NCBI RefSeq assembly: GCF_900156095.1
Contig: NZ_FTMJ01000011.1
Coordinates: forward strand, 1-64,000
Direction of reading: 5' to 3'
DNA from: Aeromonas sp. RU39B
GTDB lineage: Bacteria; Pseudomonadota; Gammaproteobacteria; Enterobacterales; Aeromonadaceae
DNA length: 64,000 bases
Made by a program: the position numbers and the translations under genes
Part shown: in pieces, positions 54,188 to 63,599 of the stretch
How positions within the stretch are numbered: the stretch's first letter is position 1
Layout of the letters: every line of letters begins with the position of its first letter
The notes under the pieces: generated by a model
The model's input: only the letters and a program-made list of their open reading frames with translations
The model's database searches: none
What the model was told of the DNA's origin: nothing

Positions 54188-56641
54188 ATGACAGTTTTGA
54201 AGGGAGAGTTCGCAGTGGCAGCAGAGGCAGGCGTAAAGCGTCGTCATGTACACAAGTTTGGTGGCAGCAGTCTGGCCGATCCGGTTTGCTACCGCCGTGT
54301 CGCGGCAATCGTCGAGCAACAACCCTATGGCAATGAGCTGGTGGTGGTCTCCGCTGCCGGCAAGACCACCAACCGGCTGATCCAGCTGGTGGAGCTGGCC
54401 GAAGCGGGCGATGAGGCCGCCGGTGAAGCTCATACCGCGCTGCACGCCTATCAGCAGAGCCTGATCGACGGCTTGCTGGAAGGGGAACTGCAGGCCAATT
54501 TGTCGGCCCAGCTGGTGGAAGATTTTCGTACCATCGCCCGCACGCTCGAGCGCCAGTTCGACCGCTTTGCCCGCAACGGCCTGCTCGCCTTTGGTGAAGT
54601 GTGGTCGGCCCGTCTGCTGGCCGCCCTGCTGACCCAACGCGGCAACCATACATTGTGGCTTGATGCCCGCACTTTCCTGCGTGCCGAAGATGGCCCGCTT
54701 ATCACGGTTGATCACGCCCTCTCCAGCGAGCTGCTCAAGGCTCGACTGGCCGAGCATGCCGGCCGCATTGTGGTGACCGGATTTATCGCCGCCGATCTGG
54801 AAGGGCGCTCCCTGCTGCTCGGCCGTAACGGTTCGGACTACAGTGCCAGCCTGCTGGCCGCCTTGGCCGACGGCGAATCGACCACCATCTGGAGTGACGT
54901 GGCCGGTGTCTACAGCGCCGACCCGCGCCGGGTGAAAGAGGCACGCCTGCTCGAACGGCTCAGCTTGGCCGAAGCCAACGAGCTGGCTCGCCTCGGTTCA
55001 TCGGTACTGCACTCGCGCACCCTGCAGCCGGTGGCCGACAGCCGCCAGCGTCTGACCCTGCGCTGCAGTTACAACCCGGACGAGGGGTGCACCCATATTC
55101 TGCGCCGCGCGCCGCGCTCCGGTGGCGCCCGGATTGTCTCTTCGGTGGATCAGATTGCACTGATCGAGCTGAAAGTCTTGCCCGGCAATGAGTTCGAGCA
55201 GGCAACCGCCGCCATCGAAGCCTATCTGACCCGTCACCGCCTGCTGCCATTGACGCTGCAACGTCAGCCGGATCGCGGCATGCTGCGACTGGCGTATACC
55301 CTGGAAGTGGCCAGCGGCGCCTATGACCTGCTGCGTGACTTCCAGCTGGAAGGGGGCTTTACCGGCCTGATCCAGAAAGAGGGCTACAGCCTGGTTGCGT
55401 TGGTCGGCGCTGGCGTGACCGATAACGCCGAGCAGTGCCACCGTTTCTATCAACTGCTGGCTGACCAGCCGCTTGAGTTTGTGCAGGCTGCCAAAGATGG
55501 CCTGAGTCTGGTGGCCGTGCTGCGCCAGATCGTGCTTGAGCCGCTGCTGATTGCCCTGCATGGCGCCCTGTTCAGCCGCCCGACCCGGGTTGGGCTGGTG
55601 GCCTTTGGCAAGGGCAACATCGGCGGCCACTGGCTCAATCTGTTTGGCCGCGAGAAGGGTCGCCTCGAGCATGAACTCAATCTGGCGCTGACTCTTTATG
55701 GCGTATTCAGCTCGGAAGGGGGCTGGCTGGAAGAGGAGGGGCTCAACCCGCTCAAGATTCAGGAGCGCAAGGACCCCGAGCCGCTGATCTGGCCGGAGCT
55801 GCTTGCCCAGCTTGAACAGCATGGCTTCGATGCCCTGATCGCGGTGGACATGACCGCCAGCGAAACCGTCAGCCGTTACTATCCCGAGCTGGCCCAGCTG
55901 GGGATTCACATCATCGCCGCCAACAAGTTTGCCGGTGCCGCCGACAGCGACTTTTACCAGAAGGTGAAGCAGACCTGCCGCGACCATCAGGTGCAGTGGC
56001 GTTATAACGCTACCGTGGGTGCCGGCCTGCCGATCCAGTCCAGCATCCAGATGCTGCGCCAGAGCGGCGACCGCATTCATGGCGTGTCGGGCATTTTCTC
56101 CGGCACCCTCTCCTGGCTGTTCCAGCAGTACGATGGCAGCCGCCCCTTCTCCGAGCTGGTGGAAGAGGCGTGGCAGCACGGCCTGACCGAGCCCGATCCC
56201 CGTGAAGACCTCTCAGGGCAAGATGTGCGTCGCAAGCTGTTGATTTTGGCGCGTGAGGCGGGCTATGAGCTCGACTCCAACGACATCGAGCTGGAAAATC
56301 TGGTGCCAGTGACCCTGCGCAAGGTCGAAAGCGATCAGTTTATGGACCGTCTGCGCGAGATGGACGGCCCGATCCAGACTGCCTTCGAGAGTGCCAAACG
56401 CCTTGGCAAGGTGCTGCGTTACGTGGCGCGTTTTGAGCACGATGGCAAGGCGCGAGTGGGTCTTGAGAGCCTTGAGCCGCACCACCCGTTTGCCAACCTG
56501 CTGCCGTGCGACAACATCTTTGCCATCGAAAGCGACAGTTACCGTACCAATCCGCTGGTGATCCAGGGGCCGGGGGCGGGGCGTGAAGTGACGGCCGCCG
56601 CCATCCAGTACGATCTGTGGCAGATTTGCGCCTCACTGTGA
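54188..56641 (+). CDS. metL: Bifunctional aspartokinase II / homoserine dehydrogenase II
   Basis: An 817-residue fusion (E. coli 810). The aspartokinase half begins after a short leader with VHKFGGSSLADPV and has LLLGRNGSDYSASLLAAL near 215. ACT-like regulatory segments lie at about 315-450. The homoserine dehydrogenase half (about 465-817) has the NAD(P) fold VGLVAFGKGNIGGHWL and GAGLPIQSSIQMLRQSGDRIHGVSGIFSGTLSW. It feeds homoserine to methionine synthesis and is co-transcribed with metB under MetJ. Confidence 0.97.
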   Translation: MTVLKGEFAVAAEAGVKRRHVHKFGGSSLADPVCYRRVAAIVEQQPYGNELVVVSAAGKTTNRLIQLVELAEAGDEAAGEAHTALHAYQQSLIDGLLEGELQANLSAQLVEDFRTIARTLERQFDRFARNGLLAFGEVWSARLLAALLTQRGNHTLWLDARTFLRAEDGPLITVDHALSSELLKARLAEHAGRIVVTGFIAADLEGRSLLLGRNGSDYSASLLAALADGESTTIWSDVAGVYSADPRRVKEARLLERLSLAEANELARLGSSVLHSRTLQPVADSRQRLTLRCSYNPDEGCTHILRRAPRSGGARIVSSVDQIALIELKVLPGNEFEQATAAIEAYLTRHRLLPLTLQRQPDRGMLRLAYTLEVASGAYDLLRDFQLEGGFTGLIQKEGYSLVALVGAGVTDNAEQCHRFYQLLADQPLEFVQAAKDGLSLVAVLRQIVLEPLLIALHGALFSRPTRVGLVAFGKGNIGGHWLNLFGREKGRLEHELNLALTLYGVFSSEGGWLEEEGLNPLKIQERKDPEPLIWPELLAQLEQHGFDALIAVDMTASETVSRYYPELAQLGIHIIAANKFAGAADSDFYQKVKQTCRDHQVQWRYNATVGAGLPIQSSIQMLRQSGDRIHGVSGIFSGTLSWLFQQYDGSRPFSELVEEAWQHGLTEPDPREDLSGQDVRRKLLILAREAGYELDSNDIELENLVPVTLRKVESDQFMDRLREMDGPIQTAFESAKRLGKVLRYVARFEHDGKARVGLESLEPHHPFANLLPCDNIFAIESDSYRTNPLVIQGPGAGREVTAAAIQYDLWQICASL

Positions 56642-56650
56642 GGCAGAAAC

Positions 56651-56680
56651 AGGGCGCCTTAGGGCGCCCTTTGTCGTTTT
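56651..56680 (+). terminator. metBL terminator
   Basis: AGGGCGCC (56651-56658) pairs with GGCGCCCT (56663-56670), loop TTAG, followed by TTGTCGTTTT. Confidence 0.8.
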
Positions 56681-56701
56681 GGTCTTTGGTGGAGCGTTCC
56701 C

Positions 56702-57580
56702 ATGGATATCCGGGCCCTGCGCTACTTCGTTGAACTGGTGCGCCAGCAGAGCTTTACCCGCGCTTCCGAGCAGCTGTTTGTCACCCAGCCCACCATCAGC
56801 AAGATGGTACGCACTCTGGAAGAGGAGCTGGGCGGCCCGCTATTGATCCGCGAGGGGCGCAAGCTGACCCTGACCGATATCGGGCAGGTGCTCTACCAAC
56901 GGGCGCAGACCATTCTGGCCGAGCTGCATCAGCTCGAGTCCGAACTCGATGACCTCAAGCGGCTGCAGCGCGGCAAGCTCACCCTCGGCATTCCGCCCAT
57001 GGTCGGCCATGTGGTGGCCGATCTCATCCACGCCTACCGTCAGCGCTGGCCGGCGGTGGAGCTCTCGATTGTCGAATATGGCGGACGGCTGATTGAACAG
57101 GCTGTGCTGCAGGGAGAGGTGGATCTGGCGGTGACCATGCTGCCGGCCAAAGCGGGCGACGAGGCGCTGAGCAGTTTCGAGCTGGCGCGCTATCCGATGC
57201 GGGTGGTGCTGCCGGATCGTCCCGAGTGGCGTGGTGATGCGCCGCTGGCCATGACGGCGCTGCGCGAACAGCCGCTGCTGCTCTATACCCAGTCGTTTAC
57301 CTTGAGCGAGCGGTTGGAGCAGTACTGTGCGGCCGCCGGCTTTACGCCGCAGATTGCCGCCCGTAGCAGTCAGTGGGATTTTCTGGCGGCCATGGTGCGC
57401 AGCGGCATGGGGGTGACCTTTTTGCCCGAACCGGTGTGCCGGCGCCTGACTGGTGATGGACTGGTGATCCGGCCGCTGGCGCCGGATCTGGTGTGGCAGT
57501 TGGGGGTGATTTGGCCGGCCGAGCGCTATCTGTCGCTCTCGGCCCAGGCCTGGCTCGATCTCTGCCGGCGCGGAGCCTGA
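56702..57580 (+). CDS. LysR-family regulator, probable regulator of cidAB
   Basis: A 292-residue LysR-type regulator. The winged HTH reads MDIRALRYFVELVRQQSFTRASEQLFVTQPTISKMVRTLEEELGGPLL; the effector domain (about 90-290) has LTLGIPPMVGHVVADLI and GVTFLPEPVCRRL. The organisation of a LysR gene beside lrgA/lrgB genes matches cidR-cidAB, but here it lies tail-to-tail with cidB with no bases between the stops. GGAG precedes the ATG. Control of the neighbours is inferred. Confidence 0.85.
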   Translation: MDIRALRYFVELVRQQSFTRASEQLFVTQPTISKMVRTLEEELGGPLLIREGRKLTLTDIGQVLYQRAQTILAELHQLESELDDLKRLQRGKLTLGIPPMVGHVVADLIHAYRQRWPAVELSIVEYGGRLIEQAVLQGEVDLAVTMLPAKAGDEALSSFELARYPMRVVLPDRPEWRGDAPLAMTALREQPLLLYTQSFTLSERLEQYCAAAGFTPQIAARSSQWDFLAAMVRSGMGVTFLPEPVCRRLTGDGLVIRPLAPDLVWQLGVIWPAERYLSLSAQAWLDLCRRGA

Positions 57581-58270
57581 TTACCAGAGCACCCGGCCAA
57601 GCAGGGGGGCCAGCAGGACGGTGACCATGCCGGCGATCATCATCACCATGCTCGATACCACCCCTTCCGAATTACCCATCTGATAGGCCTTGGCGGTGCC
57701 GGCGCCGTGCGATGAGGCGCCAAAGCCGGCGCCTTTGCCGACCCGGCTGCGGATCGACAGCACAGTCAGTACGGTTTCACCGACCGCCATCCCGATCACC
57801 CCGGTCAGCACGACAAACAGGGCGGTCAGATCGGCGTTGCCACCCACCGAGCGGGTCGCCTCTACCGCAAACGGCGTGGTGATGGAGCGCATGGCCAGAC
57901 TGCGCTGCAGTAACTCCGGCAGCGACAGCCAGCGCGCCAGCAGCACGGTGCTGCCCACCGCCACGATCACTGACGCCAGTACGCCCAGGCTCAGTGAGAG
58001 CCAGTGACGACGAATGATCTGACGCTGCTCATAGACCGGAATGGCAAACGCCACGGTAGCTGGGCCGAGCAGCCAGAGCAGCCAGTGCGATTCGGCCATG
58101 TAATCGGTGTAGGGGATGTGGAACAGCACCACCATGGTGACCAGCAGGGCCGGCGCCAGCAGCAGCGGCATCAGCGGCAGGATACGCTTGCGCCGGTAGA
58201 GCCACTTGCTGGCGTAATAGAAGATCAGGGTGAGGGCGAAGCAGAGCAGGCCCAGCAAGGTATCAGACAT
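57581..58270 (-). CDS. cidB: LrgB/CidB-family membrane protein
   Basis: A 229-residue inner-membrane protein with about seven helices, matching LrgB/YohK. Conserved are FAIPVYEQRQIIRRHW near 75, RSITTPFAVEATRSVGGN near 127 and ASSHGAGTAKAYQMGN near 185. LrgB partners LrgA/CidA. The pair has been called holin/antiholin-like and also linked to pyruvate or glycolate export. Its start overlaps the cidA stop by eight bases. Confidence 0.9.
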   Translation of the reverse strand: MSDTLLGLLCFALTLIFYYASKWLYRRKRILPLMPLLLAPALLVTMVVLFHIPYTDYMAESHWLLWLLGPATVAFAIPVYEQRQIIRRHWLSLSLGVLASVIVAVGSTVLLARWLSLPELLQRSLAMRSITTPFAVEATRSVGGNADLTALFVVLTGVIGMAVGETVLTVLSIRSRVGKGAGFGASSHGAGTAKAYQMGNSEGVVSSMVMMIAGMVTVLLAPLLGRVLW

Positions 58271-58661
58271 GACGGCGACTCCGGCGGGCCAGATAGAGCT
58301 CGAAACGATAGAGGCGATCGACCACCAGAGCGGTAGTACCGAGCACCAGAATGGTACTGACCACGACCACCACGCCGATCCGCCACCCTTCCGACAGCAG
58401 CATCTGCTTGTAGTTGACTACGGCCACAACCGCTGGCACGAAAAACAGCAGCATCTCGGCCAGCAGCCAGTTGGCGCCATCGCGGAACCAGTGTGGCCGC
58501 ACCACGCCCAGTACGATCAGAAGCAACAGCATCAGCATACCGGTCAGATTGGCCGGCAGCGGAATATGCAGGGTGCGAACAGCGATATCTGCCAGCCACC
58601 AGATGGCCGCCAGCAGGGCGACCTGAAAGGGAATACGCAGCAGGTTGAGAGGGCGTGACAT
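58263..58661 (-). CDS. cidA: LrgA/CidA-family membrane protein
   Basis: A 132-residue protein with four hydrophobic helices: IPFQVALLAAIWWLADIAV, LTGMLMLLLLIVLGVV, ANWLLAEMLLFFVPAVVAVVNY and VVVVSTILVLGTTALVVDRL. The LPANLTGML and LLFFVPA segments are typical of LrgA/CidA holin-like proteins. GAGG precedes the ATG. A perfect CRP-type palindrome lies 17 bases upstream of the start codon. Confidence 0.9.
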   Translation of the reverse strand: MSRPLNLLRIPFQVALLAAIWWLADIAVRTLHIPLPANLTGMLMLLLLIVLGVVRPHWFRDGANWLLAEMLLFFVPAVVAVVNYKQMLLSEGWRIGVVVVVSTILVLGTTALVVDRLYRFELYLARRSRRHV

Positions 58662-58677
58662 GCCAAAGGCCTCGTTC

Positions 58678-58693
58678 TGTGAACTGCTTCACA
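58678..58693. promoter_or_regulatory. Perfect CRP-type operator before cidA
   Basis: TGTGA-ACTGCT-TCACA is an exact TGTGA-N6-TCACA match. On the minus strand a -10-like TATACT directly abuts it upstream. The site would then lie at or just after the transcription start, suggesting repression by cAMP-CRP rather than activation, unless another promoter is used. Confidence 0.7.
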
Positions 58694-58770
58694 GTATAGG
58701 CAGCGACAATTATTGCCGAAAATGAATTCGGATTATTGAAATTATGCATTTTTGGCATGATTTGGTCGGA

Positions 58771-60204
58771 TCACTGCAGCAGCTCACCCAACTGGCGGCA
58801 CAACTGCCGTAAGCGGGTGTTCTCAAGGCCGGCAAAACCCAGCAGCCAGCCGCTCTGCTGCGCTGTCTGCAGGTAGCAGTGTTGCAGCGGCCTAAGCCCC
58901 AGTCCGGCCTGATTGGCGCTATCGGTCAGGGCGGTAAAGTGCGTCTCGTGCCGAGGCTCGGTGAGCAGGGCGGCGCACTGTAAACCGCCACCACTGTGGG
59001 GGATGGCCAGAGACGGGCAATGCTGCGCCAGCGCATCGAGCAGCAGGTCACGGCGGCTGCGATAGAGCAGCCGGGTGTGGCGCAGGTGGCTGGCAAAGTG
59101 GCCGCCATTCATAAATTCAGCCGTGACGGCCTGCAGCAGCTGGTTGCTGTGACCATCCCAGGCTGAACGGGTGCGGGCAAATGGCGCGACCAGCGCCGCT
59201 GGCAGCACCAGATAGGCGAGACGCAGCGAACCGTACAGCACCTTGCTGAAGGTACCCACATAGATGACCCGCCCGTGGCGATCGAGCCCCTGCAGTGAGG
59301 GCATGGGGTGAGCGTCGTACTGATACTCCCCGTCATAGTCATCCTCAATGATCCAGGCATCGTGCTGCTGCGCCAATTCGAGCAGTGCCAGCCGGCGCGG
59401 CAGGCTCATGGTCATGCCGAGGGGATATTGGTGCGACGGGGTAGTGTAGATAAGGCGCGGCGCCGGATGGGTTCCCGCCGGGTTGAGTCCTTCGTCATCG
59501 ACCGCCACCGGATGCAGACGGGCGCCGGCCGCCTGCATGGCGTGGCGGGCGCCGGGATAGCCGGGCTCCTCCAGCCATACGGTCTGGCCCGGGTCGATCA
59601 GCAGTTGGGCGGTCAGCAAAATCCCTTGCTGCGAGCTATTGAGAATGACCACTTGCTCCGGATGGCACACCACGCCGCGCGACTGGGCCAGATAGGCCGC
59701 AATCGCCTGTCGTAGGGATGGCAGACCGGCCGGGTCACCATAGCGGCGTAGCGCCTCGCCATGGCGGCGCCACTGCTGCTGCAGCAAACGCCCCCACAGC
59801 TCATGAGGAAAGGCCAACGGGTCAGCCTGCCCACTGCCGAAACTGGCCAGCGTCAGCGGCTCTTCGTGCTGACCGGCGGCATCCAGCAACTGCTGTCCGC
59901 GCTGGGACAGCGTCACCGCGCGAGCCGCTGGAGCCGGTGGTGATGGGGGCGCTGCCAGCGCGACATAGGTGCCGGCGCCGACCCGTCGCTGCAGATAACC
60001 TTCGGCTTCGAGCCGACCATAGGCCAGCTCGACCGTACTGCGCGATACCGCCAGATCCGCAGCCAGCACCCGACTGGCCGGCAGGCGGCTGTGACAGGGC
60101 AGGTGCCCGTGCAAGATGGCATCGCGCAAGGTGCGCACCAGCTGCTCATGCAGTGGCAACCCCTGCTCTTCGTGACGGGCGAACAGGGTTGGCAAGGCGC
60201 TCAT
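58771..60204 (-). CDS. MocR-family regulator (GntR HTH + aminotransferase-like)
   Basis: A 477-residue MocR/PdxR-type regulator. The GntR winged helix (about 15-80) reads HEQLVRTLRDAILHGHLPCHSRLPASRVLAADLAVSRSTVELAYGRLEAEGYL. A fold-type I aminotransferase domain (about 115-475) follows, with the PLP lysine in YVGTFSKVLYGSLRLAYL and DDYDGEYQYDAHPMPSLQG. PLP or an amino compound is the likely effector. It is divergent from the rhodanese-GNAT pair across 90 bp, the usual arrangement of a MocR with its target. Confidence 0.88.
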   Translation of the reverse strand: MSALPTLFARHEEQGLPLHEQLVRTLRDAILHGHLPCHSRLPASRVLAADLAVSRSTVELAYGRLEAEGYLQRRVGAGTYVALAAPPSPPAPAARAVTLSQRGQQLLDAAGQHEEPLTLASFGSGQADPLAFPHELWGRLLQQQWRRHGEALRRYGDPAGLPSLRQAIAAYLAQSRGVVCHPEQVVILNSSQQGILLTAQLLIDPGQTVWLEEPGYPGARHAMQAAGARLHPVAVDDEGLNPAGTHPAPRLIYTTPSHQYPLGMTMSLPRRLALLELAQQHDAWIIEDDYDGEYQYDAHPMPSLQGLDRHGRVIYVGTFSKVLYGSLRLAYLVLPAALVAPFARTRSAWDGHSNQLLQAVTAEFMNGGHFASHLRHTRLLYRSRRDLLLDALAQHCPSLAIPHSGGGLQCAALLTEPRHETHFTALTDSANQAGLGLRPLQHCYLQTAQQSGWLLGFAGLENTRLRQLCRQLGELLQ

Positions 60205-60232
60205 TGGTCTGCTCCATGGCTCTAAATTGGTC
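60203..60232. promoter_or_regulatory. Candidate MocR direct repeats
   Basis: ATTGGTC occurs at 60203-60209 and 60226-60232, 23 bases apart (about two helical turns). MocR proteins often bind direct repeats in the divergent region. The first copy overlaps the start codon region of the MocR gene, fitting autorepression. Confidence 0.45.
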
Positions 60233-60294
60233 GGGTCATCAAGTCCATTATGCCGTTACAGTGACCACAAGACAGCAGCAAAAAGGAGTGTGTC

Positions 60295-60732
60295 ATGAGT
60301 GCAGTGTTGAGTACCGGTCTGGTTACCCCCGAGGTGGCGGCCGCGTTTTTTGCCGCCCAACTTGCTTGCCGTACGGATGCGGCAGATCTGGCCAGCGACC
60401 TCGCCGCCGGGGTCGCGGGGATTCGGGTGATCGATACCCGCTCGCGAGCCAACTATCAGGAGGGCCACATTCCGGGCGCCCATTCGCTGCCGCACCGGGA
60501 GATGACCGCAGCCGGCACCGCCGGGCTGGATCGGGAGCTGGTTTATGTCTGCTATTGCGATGGCATCGGCTGCAACGGCTCGACGCAGGGCGCCTACAAG
60601 CTGGCGGCGCTTGGATTCAAGGTCAAGGAGCTGATCGGCGGCCTGCACTGGTGGCAGCTCGAAGGTTATCCGCTGGCCCAGGGCGAGCAGCCGGGGCAGC
60701 TGACGAGTGCGGAGGTGACCTGTGGCTGTTGA
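60295..60732 (+). CDS. Rhodanese-like protein
   Basis: A 145-residue single rhodanese domain with IRVIDTRSRANYQEGHIPGAHSLPHREM and the active-loop region CYCDGIGCNGS, where Cys88 or Cys93 is the likely sulfur carrier. LIGGLHWWQLEGYPL closes the fold. It probably moves sulfane sulfur or senses thiols; the substrate is unknown. AAAAAGGAG precedes the ATG. It overlaps the GNAT gene by 11 bases and is divergent from the MocR regulator. Confidence 0.85.
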   Translation: MSAVLSTGLVTPEVAAAFFAAQLACRTDAADLASDLAAGVAGIRVIDTRSRANYQEGHIPGAHSLPHREMTAAGTAGLDRELVYVCYCDGIGCNGSTQGAYKLAALGFKVKELIGGLHWWQLEGYPLAQGEQPGQLTSAEVTCGC

Positions 60733-61447
60733 GTTGAACCCCTTTGGTCAGCCGCTCGGTACGGCGCTGCCACACTGGCAGGGGGCGCCATTTCCCGAAC
60801 TGCAAGTGATGGCGGGTTGGGGCTGCCGGGTCGAGCCGCTGCAGCCGGCGGCGCATGGGGAGAGTTTGTGGCAAGCATTTGCCGAAGATAGCGGGCAGAT
60901 GTGGACCTATCTCACCAGTGGCCCGTTTGCCAGTCAGGCGGCCTTTACCGATTGGCTGGCGCGGATGGCGGCGGGGCGCGACCCGCAGTTTTACGCCATT
61001 GTCGATGCAGCATCTGGTCGGGCGCTCGGGCTGGCGAGTTATCTGCGTATCGATCCGCAGGCCGGTAGCATTGAGGTGGGTTGGCTGCATTTTGCTCCGG
61101 CCCTGCAGCGAACCCGTATCGCCACGGCGGCCATGGCGCTGATGATGGCGCGGGCGTTCGAGCTTGGCTATCGCCGCTATGAGTGGAAGTGCAACGCGCT
61201 CAATCGCCCCTCTTGGCAAGCGGCGCTGCGCCTCGGTTTTGCCCATGAAGGGGTGTTTCGTCAGGCACGGGTCGATAAGGGCCATAGCCGCGACACGGCC
61301 TGGTTTTCGATACTGGATCGGGAGTGGCCGGGGCTGCAGGCGGTGCTGGCGCGTTGGCTGGCTGATGAAAACTTCGATGAAAAAGGCCGCCAGCGTCTGT
61401 CACTGGCGGCCCTGACGGCGGCGTGGCGAGCGTCAGTCGGTATTTAG
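60722..61447 (+). CDS. GNAT-family N-acetyltransferase, RimJ-like
   Basis: A 241-residue acetyltransferase started at a GTG overlapping the rhodanese stop. The domain (about 35-215) has [56 protein letters not shown], the acetyl-CoA-binding region with the less usual QRTRIATAA loop, and [27 protein letters not shown]. The group acetylates amino groups of small molecules or protein N-termini; the substrate here is unknown. It ends overlapping the convergent FIST gene. Confidence 0.85.
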   Translation: MAVELNPFGQPLGTALPHWQGAPFPELQVMAGWGCRVEPLQPAAHGESLWQAFAEDSGQMWTYLTSGPFASQAAFTDWLARMAAGRDPQFYAIVDAASGRALGLASYLRIDPQAGSIEVGWLHFAPALQRTRIATAAMALMMARAFELGYRRYEWKCNALNRPSWQAALRLGFAHEGVFRQARVDKGHSRDTAWFSILDREWPGLQAVLARWLADENFDEKGRQRLSLAALTAAWRASVGI

Positions 61448-63442
61448 TACCAACCGTTTGACCGTTTCGACCTGAGCCGAGATGAGCGACATCGCCTCGC
61501 TCGCCTCGCGCAGGGTCGAGACGGTCTGCACAATCTGATCACTGGCGTGGTGGATGTTGTGGGTCGCTTCCTCAATGCGGTCGTGAAAGCCTGCGCTACT
61601 GCGAGAGAGTGAATCCCCCGAGCGGCTGTTTTGCTCAATCAGACCGGAAATGTCGGTCACGCTCAGTGACAATCCCTGAATCGACTCATGGGTTTTCTGC
61701 AGCGACTCCTGAGTAACCCGGGCCAGTTTACGCACTTCGTCGGCCACCACCGCAAAGCCACGGCCATGTTCGCCGGCGCGGGCTGCCTCAATGGCTGCGT
61801 TAAGCGCCAGCAGGTTGGTCTGATCGGCAATCTGGTTGATGGCTTCGAGGATCTGGCGGATGTTCTGGGTGTTGTCGTTCAGTTGCACCGTCTTGGGGGT
61901 GATATGGACGTTGAGCTGCAGCAGCTGGCCCAGTTCATCGAAGTGATCTGACAGACCGCTGCCAAGCGCCGTGAACTGCTCTTCGATACGCTGCACGGCG
62001 GTCTCTATTTCCCCGACCTGTCCCATCAGCTGCGGCATCAGGGCGTAGTAGTCCTCCATCTGCAGATTGATCTTGCGACGGATGCGGCCCAGCATCTCGC
62101 TCTGGCCAAGGCGTCGCTGCATGCTGTAGCTGTGAAAGCGAGCATAGGCGACCGGGAAGTTGAGCAGGCTCTCATCCTGATAGCTGGCATCGGCGCGGCC
62201 GAGACGGAAGAAGAACAGGGCGGTCAGGGTCTGGTTGATGCTGACCCCGAACAGCTCGCCAAAGGTTGAGAAGCCTGCCACCGGCAGCTGTCGGAAGCAG
62301 TCGAGCTGCGCCAGACTTTGTCCGTTATAGAGACGACGCAGGATGCAGTCGTTGAGCATGCCGCCGAGCGGCTCCAGCCCGCTGCGACCGTTAAGAAACT
62401 GGCGGAAATCATCGCCGGTCTGCTTGGCCAGCTCTTTGCGGCGCACCAGATGCAGCCGCTCTCCCATCGCGACGTCGCAATAGAAGTGCACCTTGTCGGC
62501 GGCAAAGTCGATGCCGCTGATGCTGCGGATAAACAGCTGGCCACCGATCTCGATAGCGAAGCTGTACTCCTGTAATTTCTCCTCCAGCGCCCGGTTATCA
62601 CTGACCCGGAAATGCTGTTTCAGCATCGAGATAAACGACACCACCTGATAGTCGTCGGTCAGCACAGTTTGCACCCAGCGCTGCTCGGGCGAGGCTTCGG
62701 CAATCAGGAAGGAGGCCGGTTCTTTGCTGAAGTTGTGCGAAGTGAAGACGGCATAGCGGTAGGCCGGCGCCACCTTGAGGAAAATCATGATGGCGTGGTT
62801 GCGACACACCTGTTTTCCGTCGTAGAGGTGGGTCTCCTTAAAGTCGAGCTTGCCGCCAGTGGAGCCCCCAATTACGTAGCAGGGGAAGCGCCCGCTGCGG
62901 TAGATCGCCTCGATAAAGCTCGACTCGGCGCCAGAGAGGCCATCGATAAAGGTCAGAGCGACGGTGTCAGCAAAGTTGATGGGCTGCGGCAGCGAGGCAC
63001 TCTGCAGCTGTTGGGTGATGGCTGCGGTGCGGTTTTCCGCCTTGCCGTCGCTGGCAGGCAGCGGCACGCTGACGATATCGACCCGGCTGAGCAGGTGGCT
63101 GTCAAACGACTGCAGTACCAGCGTATCCCAGCGATCGCCGGTCGCGCAGTAGAGGCTGCTGCTATCACCCGGTTTCTGACATAGCTCACCGGCGGTGCTC
63201 ACCGCAACCAGCCGGCACTGGGGAAAGCGCTGGCTGATGGCACTTTGCAGCTGACGGGTCAGAGTGTTGAAGTCGAGATGAGGGCTTAGGTAGGCAAGGA
63301 TCAGCAGTGGCTGGTGTAAACCGGCCAACCAGCCGGGTAGGGCGCTATCAAGGGCTGACTGGCGGGTGTGTAGAACCTGGATTTCGTGTTGAGCCTGGGT
63401 GGCCTGCTGAGCCTGCTTCTTGGCATTGAGGAATGAAAACAT
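61433..63442 (-). CDS. Soluble chemoreceptor with FIST sensor domain
   Basis: A 669-residue protein without membrane segments. FIST-N (about 35-225, [36 protein letters not shown]) and FIST-C (about 230-400, [26 protein letters not shown]) precede a methyl-accepting signalling domain (about 480-669) with [39 protein letters not shown] is thought to bind amino acids or other small ligands, so this is a cytoplasmic sensor feeding the chemotaxis system. AAGGA lies six bases before the ATG at 63442. Its end overlaps the GNAT gene by 15 bases. Confidence 0.9.
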   Translation of the reverse strand: MFSFLNAKKQAQQATQAQHEIQVLHTRQSALDSALPGWLAGLHQPLLILAYLSPHLDFNTLTRQLQSAISQRFPQCRLVAVSTAGELCQKPGDSSSLYCATGDRWDTLVLQSFDSHLLSRVDIVSVPLPASDGKAENRTAAITQQLQSASLPQPINFADTVALTFIDGLSGAESSFIEAIYRSGRFPCYVIGGSTGGKLDFKETHLYDGKQVCRNHAIMIFLKVAPAYRYAVFTSHNFSKEPASFLIAEASPEQRWVQTVLTDDYQVVSFISMLKQHFRVSDNRALEEKLQEYSFAIEIGGQLFIRSISGIDFAADKVHFYCDVAMGERLHLVRRKELAKQTGDDFRQFLNGRSGLEPLGGMLNDCILRRLYNGQSLAQLDCFRQLPVAGFSTFGELFGVSINQTLTALFFFRLGRADASYQDESLLNFPVAYARFHSYSMQRRLGQSEMLGRIRRKINLQMEDYYALMPQLMGQVGEIETAVQRIEEQFTALGSGLSDHFDELGQLLQLNVHITPKTVQLNDNTQNIRQILEAINQIADQTNLLALNAAIEAARAGEHGRGFAVVADEVRKLARVTQESLQKTHESIQGLSLSVTDISGLIEQNSRSGDSLSRSSAGFHDRIEEATHNIHHASDQIVQTVSTLREASEAMSLISAQVETVKRLVLNTD

Positions 63443-63599
63443 GCGCAATCCTTGTCGACGTTAACTGCTGGGATGTCAGGCCGGTTGCGTCTCCTGCCGG
63501 GTGTCGGAACCGCTGGCCGGCGTCAGTTGTCGTTCAAGTATGGTCCAGATTTGCGCACTGTTATGGGTCAGACGTCAAATGATGCCAATGAGGCTGCAG

